Notes: generated from the sequence alone by a model not told the origin. 64,000 bases of DNA from Basidiobolus meristosporus CBS 931.73 (GCA_002104905.1 MCFE01000486.1:1-64000), one strand, 5' to 3'. Positions 1-12,093 are shown, counted from the first letter of the stretch. Numbers and translations: made by a program.

Positions 1-46
1 CTGTTCTCCATGTGCCAACTCATCACATCCATGACAGACTTAAAGG

Positions 47-980
47 TCATATTCTTGATGAGATTGGGATATGGTAGTATCTGCAACTTGACTTGTCTCC
101 TATCTCCCTACACATCCGCTCCATAGGAAGCCCCCAAAAGGTGAAGTAAGGTCCAATATTCTCCACACACTGTGCAAGATGGAGTAGAGAATGGATACAG
201 CAGTGGCAGAGATCTACACATTCAGCTTTATGTTTGTAGTATAGCTGCTCAAATCCTGTCACAAACTCCTTGTACAACAGCTGTAGATGTGTCAAGTTTG
301 CATTGGTGATCCGCTTCTGGAGGAATATTCCTACAATGTCCACATATGACTCCCAACACTTCCAATGTACTCTTGGTAGGAATGACTTAAGAACACCAGC
401 TGAATAAATACATATCCAGTTCATCCAGTCTTTGCATATGTATTGTTGCATATGTGTATGAATATTAATTGGAGCCCAGGAGAGATACTTAGGGTAACAG
501 ATACTCTGTAATATCTTGCCAATTCTTTCAAATTTCCCTAGTATTCCATAGGGCTCATTTAGTTTGGAATGCCCAGTGTACAACTTGGTCATCAGTATAG
601 GGATATTGTTGAAAAGCAAATGCATTGCTCCCAGTGGAAAGCTTTTGCTTCAACAGATACCCTCTATCTTAAATGTCACCAGTTTCCAATTGATTCCATA
701 GTCCAACCAATGGCTTATAGCTTGCCAACCTTGCTGCAATTGCATGCTAACTTCTGTACATTTTCTCTTTGGAAAGATGATGTTCTTAGTGCTGGTATTT
801 TGGGTAATAATAATGTGTGTGAGTTATGGAGTAAATCCCCTGGATCTCACACATTTGACAGCAAAACCTTCCATTGTGCCCAGAAAAGCCTGCTATCTTG
901 CTGATGGCTGGGGTATTTCCAATGCATATAATAATATGCAAGTTTTTTGTGAAATCTGGGGTGCAATTATTTTTCAATAG
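47..980 (-). pseudogene. Decayed CACTA-type (Tnp2-like) transposase fragment
   Basis: Two minus-strand stretches carry hallmarks of the Tnp2 transposase family of CACTA/En-Spm DNA transposons. At 786-977 the translation has a TPAISKIAGFSGHN run followed by paired cysteines (CCQMC), as in the Tnp2 core. At 47-625 it has a cysteine/histidine-rich segment followed by WGLPMERMC, resembling the conserved W-x-F/L-PMER block. The two pieces are in family order on the minus strand, but the frame between them is broken by stops, and the family is normally far longer. The window edge may cut it further. I read it as a dead remnant. The motif match is by eye and no terminal CACTA repeat was identified. 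Confidence 0.55.
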
Positions 981-1086
981 TCACTGGACAGTTTCCTGAC
1001 AAGATCAGTACCTCTTAGTCATGGGACTTTAACTTTATGACATCCTTTTGATGGGATCATCTCAATAATTTTTCATAGGGGATCTA

Positions 1087-1640
1087 CACTTGGCCACAGA
1101 GTGTGGAATATAGATCTTCATGCAAAGCAGCACCTGTGTTTCACCCATTGTGCAGCAGAAAATCTAATTTTTGACCTTTTTTTTGGGATGAATATTGTGT
1201 ATGACCTGTATGAGGACAAAAGGACTGAAGACATGCATATGGTACTCAATACCCATGGTACTCTGAATCTAGCTCCTGTGGCATGTAACATGTCTCAAAA
1301 ATGCATGGCACTATCTTGGTCTACTGGAACTATCTGGCACTATAAGTACATTGTACAGGTTTTACTTTAGGGATAATATTTAAATACAGTGCCTGAGAGT
1401 GCCTGTGGACTAAGATAGTGCCATGCATATTTGTTACATGTTACAAGCCATGGGAGCTAGATTCAGAGGGCCATGGGTATTCAGTATTAGATACATGTCT
1501 TCAGTCCTTCTATGCTCTTACACATCATGCACTACATTGATTGCAAAAATAGGGAAAAAATGGACTTTCTCCAGCACAATGGGTGAAACACAGGGGCTGC
1601 TTTGCATGAAGATCTATATTCCACACTCTATGGCCAAGTG
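1087..1640. mobile_element. Fold-back / MITE-like element with TA target duplication
   Basis: The first and last ~80 bases are inverted copies of each other, starting CACTTGGCCACAGAGTGTGG and ending with its near-perfect complement. TA dinucleotides flank both ends (1085-1086 and 1641-1642). The complementarity continues at lower identity over arms of roughly 250 bases each, leaving only a short loop near 1340-1400, so the whole element could fold into one hairpin. No transposase is encoded. Terminal CACT...AGTG ends plus TA duplication suggest a non-autonomous Tc1/mariner-like element. The superfamily is inferred from ends and TSD only. Confidence 0.7.
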
Positions 1641-1642
1641 TA

Positions 1643-2979
1643 GAAATTAGCTGATCTTTCATCATCTTGTGCAAATGATAAAATTGATGTGCCCAAATCT
1701 CCTGTGCCAAAAAATTGGTGTTTCTTCATTTAAGTTACTTGTAGTGGCCTCCAGATATGATGGAATAAAAGTCAACTTGTATAGACTCTGATCTCTGATA
1801 CCCAAAGCAATATGGGCACCATTTTGATCAGTGATCTTGCATCCAGAATTGTCAAAGCTGAAACTGAGTCCTTTGGCTGTGACCTTGCTTACAGATAGTA
1901 GGTTCTTGGCTATTTCTGGTACATAAAGTACTTCTTCAAAGGTCAGTGTATGGCTTCCTTCACTGCTTCAAAGGCTTACTTGGATAGCTCCTTCTCCCAC
2001 TGCATCAAGTGTTCTATTGTCACCTATGAAAACCTTCTTAATTGGAATTTCTTGATATTAGGAAAATAGTTCTTTTTGGTGTGTAAAGTGTTGAGATGCT
2101 CCAGAGTCAATATACCATGTATGAGAATTCTTGTTTGTGCTCATATTTAGTGCCAATATGAATAGTGTATCTTCAGTTGTTGCAGCATTTCTATATTCAG
2201 GCATTTTCTGCTGACTATCTCTCTTTTTAAAGCACCAGTCTGAAGTGTATCCTTTCCTTTTGCAGTAGTTGCAAAACAGGTTGCTATTGCCTTTGTAAGG
2301 TCTTGGGTAGCTCCTTTGTTGGTTATCATTGCTTATTAAAGCATTTTCTTCTTCCTTCTTATTGGCACTTGATTTTCTTAATTCTTCATTCAGGAGCCTT
2401 CCATATATGTAATTTAAGGTCAAGTCTTCAGTTCTGGACTCTAGGGCTGATACAAGGCCCTGAAACCTGTCTGTCAGGCTATTCAGAATGGTAACTATTA
2501 CATCCTCATCAGTTGTTGGTACACCCACAGATTCCATCTCATCTACAAGCAGGGTAATTCTATTAATTAGATTTTTCATTTCTTCTCCTGGCAGCATCTT
2601 TGTAGTAAAGAGTTTTTGTCTCAGATATATTTTCTTAGCAGCTGAACATGACTGGTAGGTGTCTTCTAATGCCTTCCAGGCATTCTTTGCTGTTTTTGCT
2701 CTTGATCATTGAATTAGCAATTTGTCCTTAATATTAAGGCAAATGCAGTTAAAGGCACTTTGTTCTTTCTTCTGGTACTTTAAGGCTTCCTCTCCCACAT
2801 TTTTAGGAGGGCATTTTTCTCCCATGACAGTGTCCCAAAGGTCTCTCTCTTGTAGCAGCATCTTTAGCTTCACCTTCCACACTTGGCAGTTAGATCCATC
2901 CAACTTTTCAGCAGAGGGGAAAATCCCAGTAATAACAGTAGTAGACATTGCAGAGAGTGACAGCTTGGGGCTCATAGCC
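1643..2979 (-). pseudogene. Decayed copia gag-pol 5' part
   Basis: This minus-strand sequence is homologous to the intact element at 42372-47058. Reading right to left it holds the gag start (MSPKLSLSAMS..., 2975 downwards), gag through a CCHC knuckle region with one cysteine/histidine position altered (near 2220-2270), the protease WYIDSGASQHF block (near 2085-2120) and the GAG-pre-integrase region up to 1643. Stops and frameshifts split it (for example after residue 89 of gag). Integrase, RT and RNase H are absent. The copy ends where the fold-back element begins. Confidence 0.85.
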
Positions 2980-3321
2980 TGTTATAAGAGTCTTGGAGAT
3001 ATTGGAAGTGATTGGGATAACAAGTAGATTATGTGGTTTTGACTTAATGATCTATTGAATGTAAAGTAGTACTTATACTTTTACATGGTCTTGGCATAGG
3101 AAACACATAGAATAGGTTGCGGATGATCCCAAGAACATGTGTGCAAAGTTTGGGGCTGCTTGGACAACTTTGAGAATTTCATGTTCTGGGCATCTGGTAT
3201 TCTGTGAATATATTCCAAGTAAATCCAACAAGGAATTTGGTCAGTATTCTCTAGGATGTGAAGGTAATGATTTAAATGACTAGGCTAGGTAATATTTAGG
3301 TGGAATCACAAACTTTACCAC
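2980..3321 (-). repeat. Diverged copia 5' LTR
   Basis: About 342 bases aligned by eye to the 350-bp LTRs of the intact element (same landmarks: TGTTATAAGAGTCTTGG start, TATACTTTTACATGG, TTTGGGGCTG). It directly abuts the decayed gag at 2979, and the junction retains the PBS-like GGCTATGAGCCCC on the minus strand. The outer end is eroded (CTTTACCACG instead of TTTTTACAACA). Confidence 0.85.
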
Positions 3322-4985
3322 GGATGTGACCTTGATTGACTGTTAGTCAAGCTTTCAGATGCGGTATTATCCTGAATTGCCAAAAAAAAATATGGATCAT
3401 TATTGAATGATTACCCAAGGAAAATTTTACCAAGTCTGTTGCCAGTCAAAATAAGGCTGAGAATGCAAGTACTAGAGCTGTTAACTGCCAATTTGGACTA
3501 CCTATTAAAGGAAGAAGGTCTCAGAAACAAGTTCCTTGAACTGTAAGGATTCTCATGATAAATAATACATATATATCAACCTGGAGTACAGATATGTGCT
3601 ACACAATCCAATGGAAGAATGCTATACTTGTATCAAGTGTTTTGATTCTGAAACCAGTGTACCAGGAGCTATATGTGGAGCTGTCAGACATACTATCTCT
3701 GTGGTTAAGTCTCAAAACAGTGGGAGAAAGTATTAGACAAGTTAAGCAAAATCAACTCAAGAAGACTATACAGCCAGCCAGAAAAAGTGAAGCAAATGAT
3801 TGCAAGCCTAATTGAAGTATTTAACCATAGGCCATTCAGAAGATAATATAGTACTGTATACTTGTTATATATATATTACTTAGTACAGTGGGAGAAAACT
3901 CTTGGTGACATTTGGTTCTCTGTATCAGATCAGAACAATTGTGATTGATCAAGTCATTGCCAAGCTCTGCAACTCAAAAAGCTGCTATATTGAAGTCTGA
4001 TACCAAAGTACTGATGAAACTAGCTTTCAAATGCAGCTTATTTGATCAAATTTGGTCAGCTCTATAAAAGTTATGATTGATCTAAGTGGATGCCAATTTT
4101 GATTATATCAAGCTCAAATAGTCAGATATTCTGGACCAATGATGTCATGAGGATTTCTATGCTAAAACACACTGTGGTACCACCTGTAAGGAAGTCCAGA
4201 ACTATCCCACAAAAGGAACTTCCTTTGGATAATCAGCAGAAAAAGAATAAGAAAAAAATGGGAAAATACTACTAACACAAATTAGGGTACTTTCCAAATG
4301 GAGCCAAAGCCTATGTAGGCTATATTTGGACTATCATATATGCTCCATGGAGCCCCTTTCACAAAGTTCTCAAGCCAGAAACCCCAAAGAGCCTGGAAAT
4401 TTCAACAAGATCTGTCAGATATTGTGGTATATATTTGAGCAGATTATTTGAAGCAGCAGTCTTGATGTCTGCTGTCTATGGAGCTGAAAGAAAAAGGTGC
4501 AAGGATCATCCTAATGGTTTTTGTAGATTCTGAAGACACTGAATAGAGCAGTTAGCCTTGCACACCAAGCTCAAGGCTGAAAAATAATTATTCAGGAGAA
4601 TAAGAATAAAGCCCTTGTTAACAAGATTTCACTTCCAGAAAAGCACCAGTATCTACTCTACAAGCGTATTCTGATAAGACAAAAGCAGCTGTATTAATTC
4701 AAATCAGTAGAAGCTACTCTAAAAATAGCTACCAAACAACCTATGGTACTTTCTGATACCAGACTGGGTAAATCAAGAAGCAAATGGACTTTGAGTCTGC
4801 CATAAATGAAGTGATCAATCCAAAGAAGGTTGCTGCTACTTAAGGAAGACAAAGAGGACCACTCTGGATCATTTTTGTGGATCTGAATCACCAAACAGAT
4901 GGGGTTCAAGTGGGAGCAGGCCATCCCAGCTCAGAGTTGAGCAAAAACCTTTTTTTTCATGTTGTATGTGCCACAATGCTAGGAA
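3322..4985. other. AT-rich sequence without recognisable gene
   Basis: No convincing coding region, LTR or RNA gene was seen. The longest frames are under 90 codons, with no family match. Composition resembles the surrounding decayed transposon DNA, so it is probably old repeat debris. Confidence 0.4.
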
Positions 4986-4989
4986 ATGA

Positions 4990-5358
4990 GGATAATCCAG
5001 ATCAGGCATAGATGACAAAACCTTAACTTGGCCCAACATAGGTCATTTCTTTTACCTCATATAGTGTCTATATGATGGAAGTAGCTGTCCCTGAGCTTAT
5101 TATGGACATACAGTGAAGTTGTCTAAATGAATTAGACTTTTGCCTGTAAATAAGGAAATTCCAGATCTGCTGTAAATGACAAGCCTTGACTTGGCCCAGT
5201 ATAGATCATTTCTTTTACCTCATATACAGTCTATATGATGGAAGTAGCTGTCCCTGAGCTTATTATGGATATACAGTGAAGTTGTCTAAATGAATCTAGA
5301 CTTTTGCCTGGAAATAAGAAAACTTCAGATCTGCCATAAATGACAAAACCTTTACTTG
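4990..5358. repeat. Tandem repeat, ~163-bp period, about 2.3 copies
   Basis: A block containing CATTTCTTTTACCTCATATA, then GATGGAAGTAGCTGTCCCTG, then GAAGTTGTCTAAATGAAT occurs twice with a spacing of 163 bases (for example at 5044 and 5207). A third partial unit runs from about 5316. Copies differ at scattered positions. No coding capacity was seen. Confidence 0.85.
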
Positions 5359-5705
5359 TTCAAAAGTGGGTCAATCTTGCTCAAATAAGAAGCATCCAAT
5401 AGCCCAGAGGCTATATATCATTATTATAATCTGACAATCAGACTTAGCTCACTATTGAAGCCTGTACAACTGATCAAAGATGATGATAAGTATTTTGATC
5501 AGATCATTCTGATTTATAGGCATACTATTAAGTAGGTATGCACATTGAATACAAGTTACTTGCTCAATTAAGTTGAACACAAATGCATATACTGTTGGAT
5601 AATATATTAGTCCATTATGCAACACATTTAAATTTTATATGCTTATTACAGATTGCACACTCTCAATATGTATTTATTACTCATGAATATTTTGTTGAGT
5701 GGGAG
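5359..5705. other. AT-rich sequence ending in a copia-like polypurine tract
   Basis: No gene was recognised. The last bases (GAGTGGGAG, 5697-5705) match the polypurine tract that precedes the 3' LTR in the intact copia element, so the stretch may be the badly decayed 3' end of another plus-strand copy. Confidence 0.4.
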
Positions 5706-6050
5706 TGTTGTAATTATTAGGTTGTCACCTAAATATTCATCCTAACTTAGTTACATAGATCTTATTCTTTGATTAGCATTCTGTCATGATCAAATTTCTT
5801 GTTGGGACTCAGAACATTTTCACCAAATTATTGGGTACCCAGATTATGATCTTTCTCAAAGTCATCCAAAAGCCCCCAAACTTTGTACACATATTCTTGG
5901 GACCTTCCTTAACAAACTTCACATGTTTGTTTGCTCTACTTTATCAAAAGTATAAATACCATGCTTTTGATCAATAAATCTACAAGTGAATAACATGTAA
6001 ATCCTCTAATTCTCCACATCGCTTCCAATACTCCTCAGAATATTGCAACA
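5706..6050 (+). repeat. Copia LTR (3' LTR or solo), plus orientation
   Basis: 345 bases starting TGTTGTAATT and ending TATTGCAACA, with the family's internal landmarks (CACCTAAATATTCAT, CCCCCAAACTTTG, AAGTATAAATACC, CAATAAAT). It is preceded by a family-type polypurine tract. It abuts a second LTR fragment on its right. Confidence 0.85.
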
Positions 6051-6234
6051 CAAACAGCCACAAACTTTACACATATGCTCTTGGAACCTTCCTAAGCATA
6101 TTCAATGTGTTTGTCTTACCATGGCCATGTATAAGTATGAATACCACTTTTATGCTCAATAAATTATGGAGTGAAAACCACATAATCAACTTGTTCTCCC
6201 AATCATTTCCAATATCTCCAAAGCTCTTACAACA
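6051..6234 (+). repeat. Partial copia LTR (3' half)
   Basis: Begins mid-LTR (CAAACAGCC-CAAACTTT) exactly where the preceding LTR ends and finishes with CTCTTACAACA. This suggests that one LTR inserted into, or recombined with, another. Confidence 0.75.
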
Positions 6235-6507
6235 AAATGTAGCTTTAGGATGTGCCAACAGATCCAGAACAGATATGGCAGATCTGTGACTCATGGTTGA
6301 AAAATACCCACCACTTTTGGGCCAAATCAGTTGCTGGAGCAGTATACACCAAGTATTGTATTTGCACCTAAATACTCCACCAACTTGGTTGATTAGATCA
6401 CAACAAATAAGCCCCCGTGCTTGCTGACCAGATTCCTTTCGGGAACGTACCAAAATTTATACCCCTAAACACCAAGATTCTCACGGCAATCTAAGCCCCC
6501 CTCCCAA

Positions 6508-6674
6508 AAACAACTTTGCACAAATGCTCTTGGGACCTTGTGTAGCATATGACTATGTTTGTATTACCAAGACCGTAGAAAAGCATCAACATCACTTCTA
6601 CATTTAATAGGCCATCGAGTGAAAATTACTTGATGTCCTTGTCCTTGCAAGATATCCAAGACTCTTATAACAAC
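6508..6674 (+). repeat. Partial, diverged copia LTR
   Basis: Shares the 3' half of the family LTR (CTTTGCACAAATGCTCTTGGGACC ... CAAGACTCTTATAACAAC in spaced matches) with many substitutions. The boundaries are approximate. The remaining sequence to the next gene (6675-7156) shows no gene, only a purine-rich ATGGAAATGG-type patch near 6985-7070. Confidence 0.6.
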
Positions 6675-7156
6675 GTGTGCCTTAGATATGGGAGCTTTAA
6701 AAAAAGTGCACGATGCTTATTTTTTGGGTCACTGCAGTACAAGTATGTTCTATAGACTCTACAATACCATAGCCAAAAAGCAGCTCAAATGAGCGTGAAG
6801 CCAGCCAGTCAACCAATGGGCAACTACGGCGAGCGCTGTGCCACTCGACCAGATCGCCCTTCGAATAACCCCCTCCCCCAGATTGGCACGTGGCCCTTGA
6901 CGCGACTGTGCCACCCAAACCAGGCCTCACCTACGGTGCCACCAAGTATACGATGAAGTGAGCACGATTTAATATTACTGATTGACGATGGAAATGGCAA
7001 TGACAATGGCAATGGAAATGGAAATGATGGAAATAGACATGGACATGGGCATGGACATGGATATGGGGATATATGGTCACGGTCGATGCCGGATGAGACT
7101 CTAAAGGTGGGGACGGCTAATAGTACACAAAGTAACACGAACCGGAAGCTCTAACA

Positions 7157-9302
7157 CTAGCGGATCGGCTTGTACATCACCTGGGCGACCTCCTCCTCCT
7201 CCGCCTGTTTCTTCTGTCTCAGGCTCTCCAGGAGACGGGTGAGCTGCGGGCCCATCTTCTTCTTCTGCTTGTCGTTGACCCCGTCCGCGGTGTAGTAGAA
7301 CTCGGCCTGTCTCTTGCGGACGCTCTCGTACTGACGGATGAGCTCCCGCTGGCCGCTCTTGATCTCCTTGAGGGTGTAGTTGAACTCCCACTCGTCGGAC
7401 CCGTTGGACGCGAGGTCGAAATGGCCGTCCACTCGACGGTTATTCACCCTGGAGTAGCTGTTGATCTGCCATCTGGATACCTGGGCGTTGTCGTCCACCT
7501 TGTAGACGGGCAAGGATTTGACGGTCTCCTCGGCGCTGGGGGAGTAGCCTTGCTCCTCGTTCATTGCCTCGACGTACACATCCATCGTTGGGGAGGTCTC
7601 CTTGGTGTCGACAGTCACCAGCAAGCTCTGAGAGGGGGAGGGAGAAAGAAAGGGTTAGGAGGATGCTGGGCAGTTGGGTGTGGATGCTTACCTGGTTGGG
7701 ATATCTCTCGGTGGCGGTGTTGAGGATCCTTCCGAGAAGCTTGATGGACTGGCTGAACACCTGCTCACCCATGACCGGGTTGCCGAACAGACGGGTCTCC
7801 ATCTCGTCAAGGGAGATGTACTGGAAACCGAACACCCGGGCGGTGTTGTGGTAGCAGACGAACACTCCGTCCATGTTCCCGATGCGCACCTGGATCGAGT
7901 ACTTTAGGAACGCCGAGCGGATCATGTCAAAGTACTCTCTCTCGAACGACTCGAACAGTCCGTACCGCTTCTTAATCTCGTAGATGCTGTTGTTGAGGTA
8001 GTTGTACTTGTCCAGTCGGATGGGCATGGCCGCGCGCGTCTTCAGGTCGAAGGTCTTGCGGGGGAGTCGTGGGTCCTGACAATCCAGCTGTGCGCGGAGT
8101 AGGAAGTCCTCCACCTTCGCGTAGTGGTACGGCTCCGGCGTGTTCCGGAGGTCCTTGATCTTCCAGGAGTTGTCCTTGTGGAAGTTCCGGAACTCTTCGG
8201 GTGGCAAGGTGAGCATCTTCTCCATGGATTTCCCGAGCACCACCAACACACCGTCGGTGACGTCGAAACTCTTGTCCGCATCGATGGCGTACACGCCGTC
8301 TTTCAGTCGAAGGCACACCGAGGCCGGAAGCTTCATGGACCGGGTGTACCCGCGTGGCTGGGGGAAGAAGAAAGGTGAGAAAGGCGGAGTCGCGTACGAC
8401 GCGTCGGTAGGGAAACCAGGTCTACCTCATTCCAGAACGAGGCCGAAAGCACCGAAGCGTTGATGGGCTTGAAGGCGGTGGTGAGGAAGTACATGTGGGA
8501 CAGGAGGTGGGAGGTGGAAGAAGTCGAGCCGACGTATTTCTTCCCGTGCTTGATGGCCAGCTGTCTGAGATTCTACAAAATAGAGGACCGGTGAGTTGCG
8601 TTGGCCCCCGCATTCTCGACCAGCCATGGGCCCATACCTCATCCTTGGAAGAAGTGATGTACGGTTGCAACGCGTCGAAATCGAACTCCGAGGGGGACAA
8701 GATGTTTTTGAGGTACGGGTCGAAGTTGTACACCTTCGAGCGGGGATCCTGAAGAAAATGAACCCCGGGGCTGCGCGGGTGGTTAGATGCGGTGGACTAT
8801 GGTGGCCTGGTATCCAGCTCGCCTCGATACTTACTTGAAAAGCACTCGATCCAGGTCGTGTGCAAGATGGGCGATATCGGTCAAGGGCCCTTGGACAGCT
8901 GGAAAGGAAAGATTTCGGTAAGTGTCGACCCTAGCTCAGAAGGATTGCTCTTCAAAGTGCTCACGTTCGTAGAGGAAGGGGTATGCTTTGGTGGAGGTGT
9001 AGTTAGCGTCGGAAGCGGCCTTGGGAGCCTTCTTCTGGGCTTGCTTCACGGAGTTGCTTACATTCTTCACGGCATTCAGCATCCTCTTGTTCTTCGACTT
9101 CTCTGGAAAGCAAGGCTGATGGTTAGCGAAACAAGGGTCACTTCGCATGCATGGCTTTCTGAGGAGGCGTACTTTTTTTCGAGCTGAAGTCCCGCTGCTG
9201 GGTTTGCAAGTTGCTCAGCATAGACGTGGGTTGGGTCAAAGCCCACCTGCCTGGGGTGGACTTCACCAGGCCAGAAGATCGGTTCCAAAGCTGCTGCAAC
9301 AT
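7157..9302 (-). CDS. PET127: Pet127-like mitochondrial RNA-processing protein
   Basis: Seven exons (9302-9173, 9102-8965, 8898-8835, 8770-8638, 8572-8426, 8357-7692, 7627-7157) join in frame to about 582 aa. The Pet127 family hallmark blocks are present in order: HLAHDLDRVLFNPGVHFLQ, YNFDPYLKNI, FDFDALQPYITSSKD, GKKYVGSTSSTSHLLSHMYF, and a long C-terminal half ending in a charged coil. Pet127 acts at the mitochondrial inner membrane in 5' processing and stability of mitochondrial RNAs, and the family has been linked to the PD-(D/E)XK nuclease fold. The start at 9302 gives a basic leader (MLQQLWNRSSG) suited to mitochondrial import, and a Lys-rich stretch follows. An in-frame upstream GTG was not chosen. 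Introns are 64-70 nt with GT-AG ends. Confidence 0.9.
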
Positions 9303-9658
9303 CGTATACACCGTAGATAGAAGATGGGAATCGCCCACCGGACGTTCACATTATACAAATTTTTGCGAAAAAATCCATAACCAGTCACTCCCAATAGGCT
9401 TGCGGAGCAGAATTTTATTTTCCATTTAAGTAGATTGGTTAAATGGGCATGAATCCTCGGTGCCAATGTAAATTTCCTCCGGCCGGCCACCACAGCTGTC
9501 TCGCTGGATTCGCCTGGTAGCACAAGATGCTTGCGCCCTGAAGGATTTTCATTGGCAGGAGGCGAAGGAAAATGGCCGTCAACGCGGGGGGGGGGGGCAA
9601 AAGACTATGGATTTTGGGATTCTTTACTACAACTCCAATGGATAAACGGGGCTCCAGT

Positions 9659-10166
9659 TTACTGGTTGGCAGAGCCTGCGTTGCCAATCATGGTCAGCAT
9701 CGCCCTGGTGTTTTGTATCAACTGATCGCGTTGCTTGAATAAGCTCTCCACAGAACGAACTTTCTCCTCGGTCAATCCGGCCACGTTTTTCGCCTCCGGC
9801 TCTACACTAGACAAGGTGAGCAAGCCCCCTGCATTGATCCTGGTCTCCAAGTGCTCGATAGACTTCAACAAAGTGCTTGCATCGGCTAGGCAGGTGGTAA
9901 CGAACGAATGATTAGTGGCATACACGTCGCCATCGTTTCTCGTGTGGGGACATACCGTTGGCTTGGTTTGAGGTGTATCCTGTCAGGGGTGAGTGGCTTC
10001 TAGATAAAGGAGACGGGTGTTAAAGAAAGGAAAGGGAAAAGAAGCGAGTTGGAGGGGTAGCGAACATGTTGGTGAAGAGCTCGGCCCCTAAACTGTCTAT
10101 GGCATTCACCTCCTCAAGCAAGGAGTCAATCAGCTTATGTTGGTCTTGCAAAGTCTTGATGGACAT
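9659..10166 (-). CDS. Small predicted coiled-coil protein
   Basis: Three exons (10166-10066, 9999-9956, 9885-9659) give about 123 aa starting MSIKTLQDQHK. The product is helical and polar, with leucine spacing compatible with short coiled coils at both ends (LIDSLLEEVNAIDSLG and STLLKSIEHLETRI). The first donor (GTTCGC) is weak, and the 44-nt middle exon was chosen because it preserves phase. I do not recognise the family. Size and helical build resemble small subunits of Mediator or BORC/BLOC-type complexes, but no specific motif supports that. Its start codon lies about 340 bases from the stop of the next minus-strand gene (10510). Confidence 0.55.
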
Positions 10167-10509
10167 TACTGGAAGCAAGTTTGGCTCGCCGTGCATGACA
10201 CCACTTTTCAATGGTTCCAGAGTTAATTTCAATTAATCAGTATCTCAGATCTACGGGATACTGATTACGTAGATTAGCCACGTAACTCGGGGTGGCCAAT
10301 GGATGTCACGCAGTATGTTGTATAGTACAGCTGATTTTATTAAGAAATCGGTAACAAATATAAAAACATCGTTAAATTATTTGACAAATTGTCCTCCTTT
10401 TCCCAATCGGTGTGACAGATGACTTCTCACACGACTGATTGGAATGCTGCCAGGATTCAATCGAGTGGTACGTCTCCTCGGATAGGATTGAAGACGTGTC
10501 TCGTGCGAT

Positions 10510-11489
10510 TCAATGGCCAGCCTCAGAGCCGTTATCGGAATAGACAGATGCGGGCTTGTAGGCGCTGTGGATATCGGGCTGATGGTCATCTTCAAAGTCG
10601 GGAGGGATCTCATACACACCGTAGAGCACGGAGGTGGGGACGAATGGAGATGCCTCAATATCAGCCTTGGTGGCGACACCACTGAGCACCAACACCGAGT
10701 CAATCTCGGAGTTCACTCCGGCAAGGACATCAGTATCGATTCTGTCACCAATGATGCAGGTCTCCTCACGAGTACATCCGAGAATACGTTGGGCGTATCT
10801 CATCATCAAACTGCTGGGCTTGCCACAGAAGAAGGCGTTCTTCTTGCTGGCCAGCTCGATGGCGTTGGCGAAGCAACCGCAGGAGGGATGGAGGACACCG
10901 TTGGCATCGGGGCCGTTGACGTCCAGGTTGGTGCCGATCAATTTGGCTCCGCCGGAGCAGAGTCTGACGGCCTTGGCGATCTTCTCGTAGTTGTAGCTAC
11001 TAGACTCGCCCACGACAACGAAGTCGGGGTTGACGTCGTTCATGATGAATCCATGCTCGTAGAGAGCGTAGGTGAGTCCGGGCTCGCCGATGGCATAGCA
11101 AGACCCACCGGCCTTTTGGGTTTGTAAGAACTTGGCGGTACAGATACCGGAGGTGTAGAAATGCTCCTCGCCAACCTCGATACCAAGACGGGCAAGCTTC
11201 TCGGACAGCTCCCTAGGGGTAGGGGCGGAGTTGTTTGTCAAGAAGAGGAACTTCTTGTTCTCGCGCTTCAGCCAGTCAACGAACTCCTTGACACCCTTGA
11301 GCAAGTTGTTGCCCTATCATAACAAAAGCCCGCGGTTAGTAAATGGTTGGGAAAGCCGGCTGCGCGAAGGATACTCACTCTGTAGATAACGCCATCCATA
11401 TCGCAGATGAAAGCCTTCTTGTTACGAATCTTCTCCAAGGCATCGGCGTGCAACTTGGGATCAAAGTAAGTATGCTCAATATCAAACAT
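10510..11489 (-). CDS. HAD-superfamily phosphatase, Pho13/phosphoglycolate phosphatase type
   Basis: Two exons (11489-11379, 11313-10510; 65-nt intron) give 304 aa, the usual length for this family. All HAD motifs are visible: motif I DMDGVIY near residue 30 (nucleophile and general acid aspartates), motif II LTNNS near 60, the motif III lysine in GKPS, and motif IV GDRIDTDV. The arrangement with a C2-type cap between motifs II and III is that of the NagD/Pho13/PGP group. Family members hydrolyse 2-phosphoglycolate, glycerol-3-phosphate or toxic glycolytic by-products (4-phosphoerythronate, 2-phospho-L-lactate), and 4-nitrophenyl phosphate in vitro. The exact substrate cannot be read from sequence. 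A TATA-like element lies about 85 bases upstream. Confidence 0.9.
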
Positions 11490-11570
11490 GGTAGTGTATT
11501 AGGGATTATGTAGGTAAAAACGTCTATAACACAAGTGTGTTGAGATGCAGTTGTGTCCACGAGCAGCCGT

Positions 11571-11577
11571 ATTTATA
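11571..11577 (-). promoter_or_regulatory. TATA-like element of the HAD phosphatase gene
   Basis: Minus-strand TATAAAT lies about 82-88 bases upstream of the ATG at 11489. The remaining intergenic stretch to 12093 shows nothing else I can name. Confidence 0.4.
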
Positions 11578-12093
11578 AGTGTGATTCACTCAAACCCACA
11601 GGACACCAATTACCGAATCGCTCTGGACTACTCGTCTCATGCCGCATTCCCCACCCCCAGATAAGACGATGATATCATGAAGTATCGATGAACGTGGTTA
11701 GCAAATGATGAGCTATCAATTAATCGATAGATGGATCGACCGCACCAAGCAGAAACTAGATTCGAACTGTCCAAAACACACTACGAATTCTAGGCATCTC
11801 TTCGTTCCCGATTACTCTACTGGTGAAGGGCCAGAGCCATTCTAGAAAACCCTGCATGCTTGCTATCCTAAAAGATACGCATTTCGCCCAAGACCGTAAT
11901 GGCCAACCTACATTCAGTCGCTATTCCTGGTAACCGAGCTTCTATCCAGGAATATTATTGTTGGCTAGGATTCAACATGCGTGCTGCTAAATCATAAATT
12001 AAGGTTAAAACCATCCGTTCATTTGCTCGATTTATTTTGTGAATTACAATAATATAGTTGATGTCTATGGTATATGACAGCCGTGGCTATTGA

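Noticed and set aside
7440-7691. Alternative read-through of the Pet127 exon past 7692
   Set aside because: The read-through leaves the family alignment and a perfect GT-AG intron (7628-7691) restores it.
10513-11127. 204-codon plus-strand open frame
   Set aside because: Lies antisense to the well-supported HAD phosphatase exon; a shadow of its codon bias.
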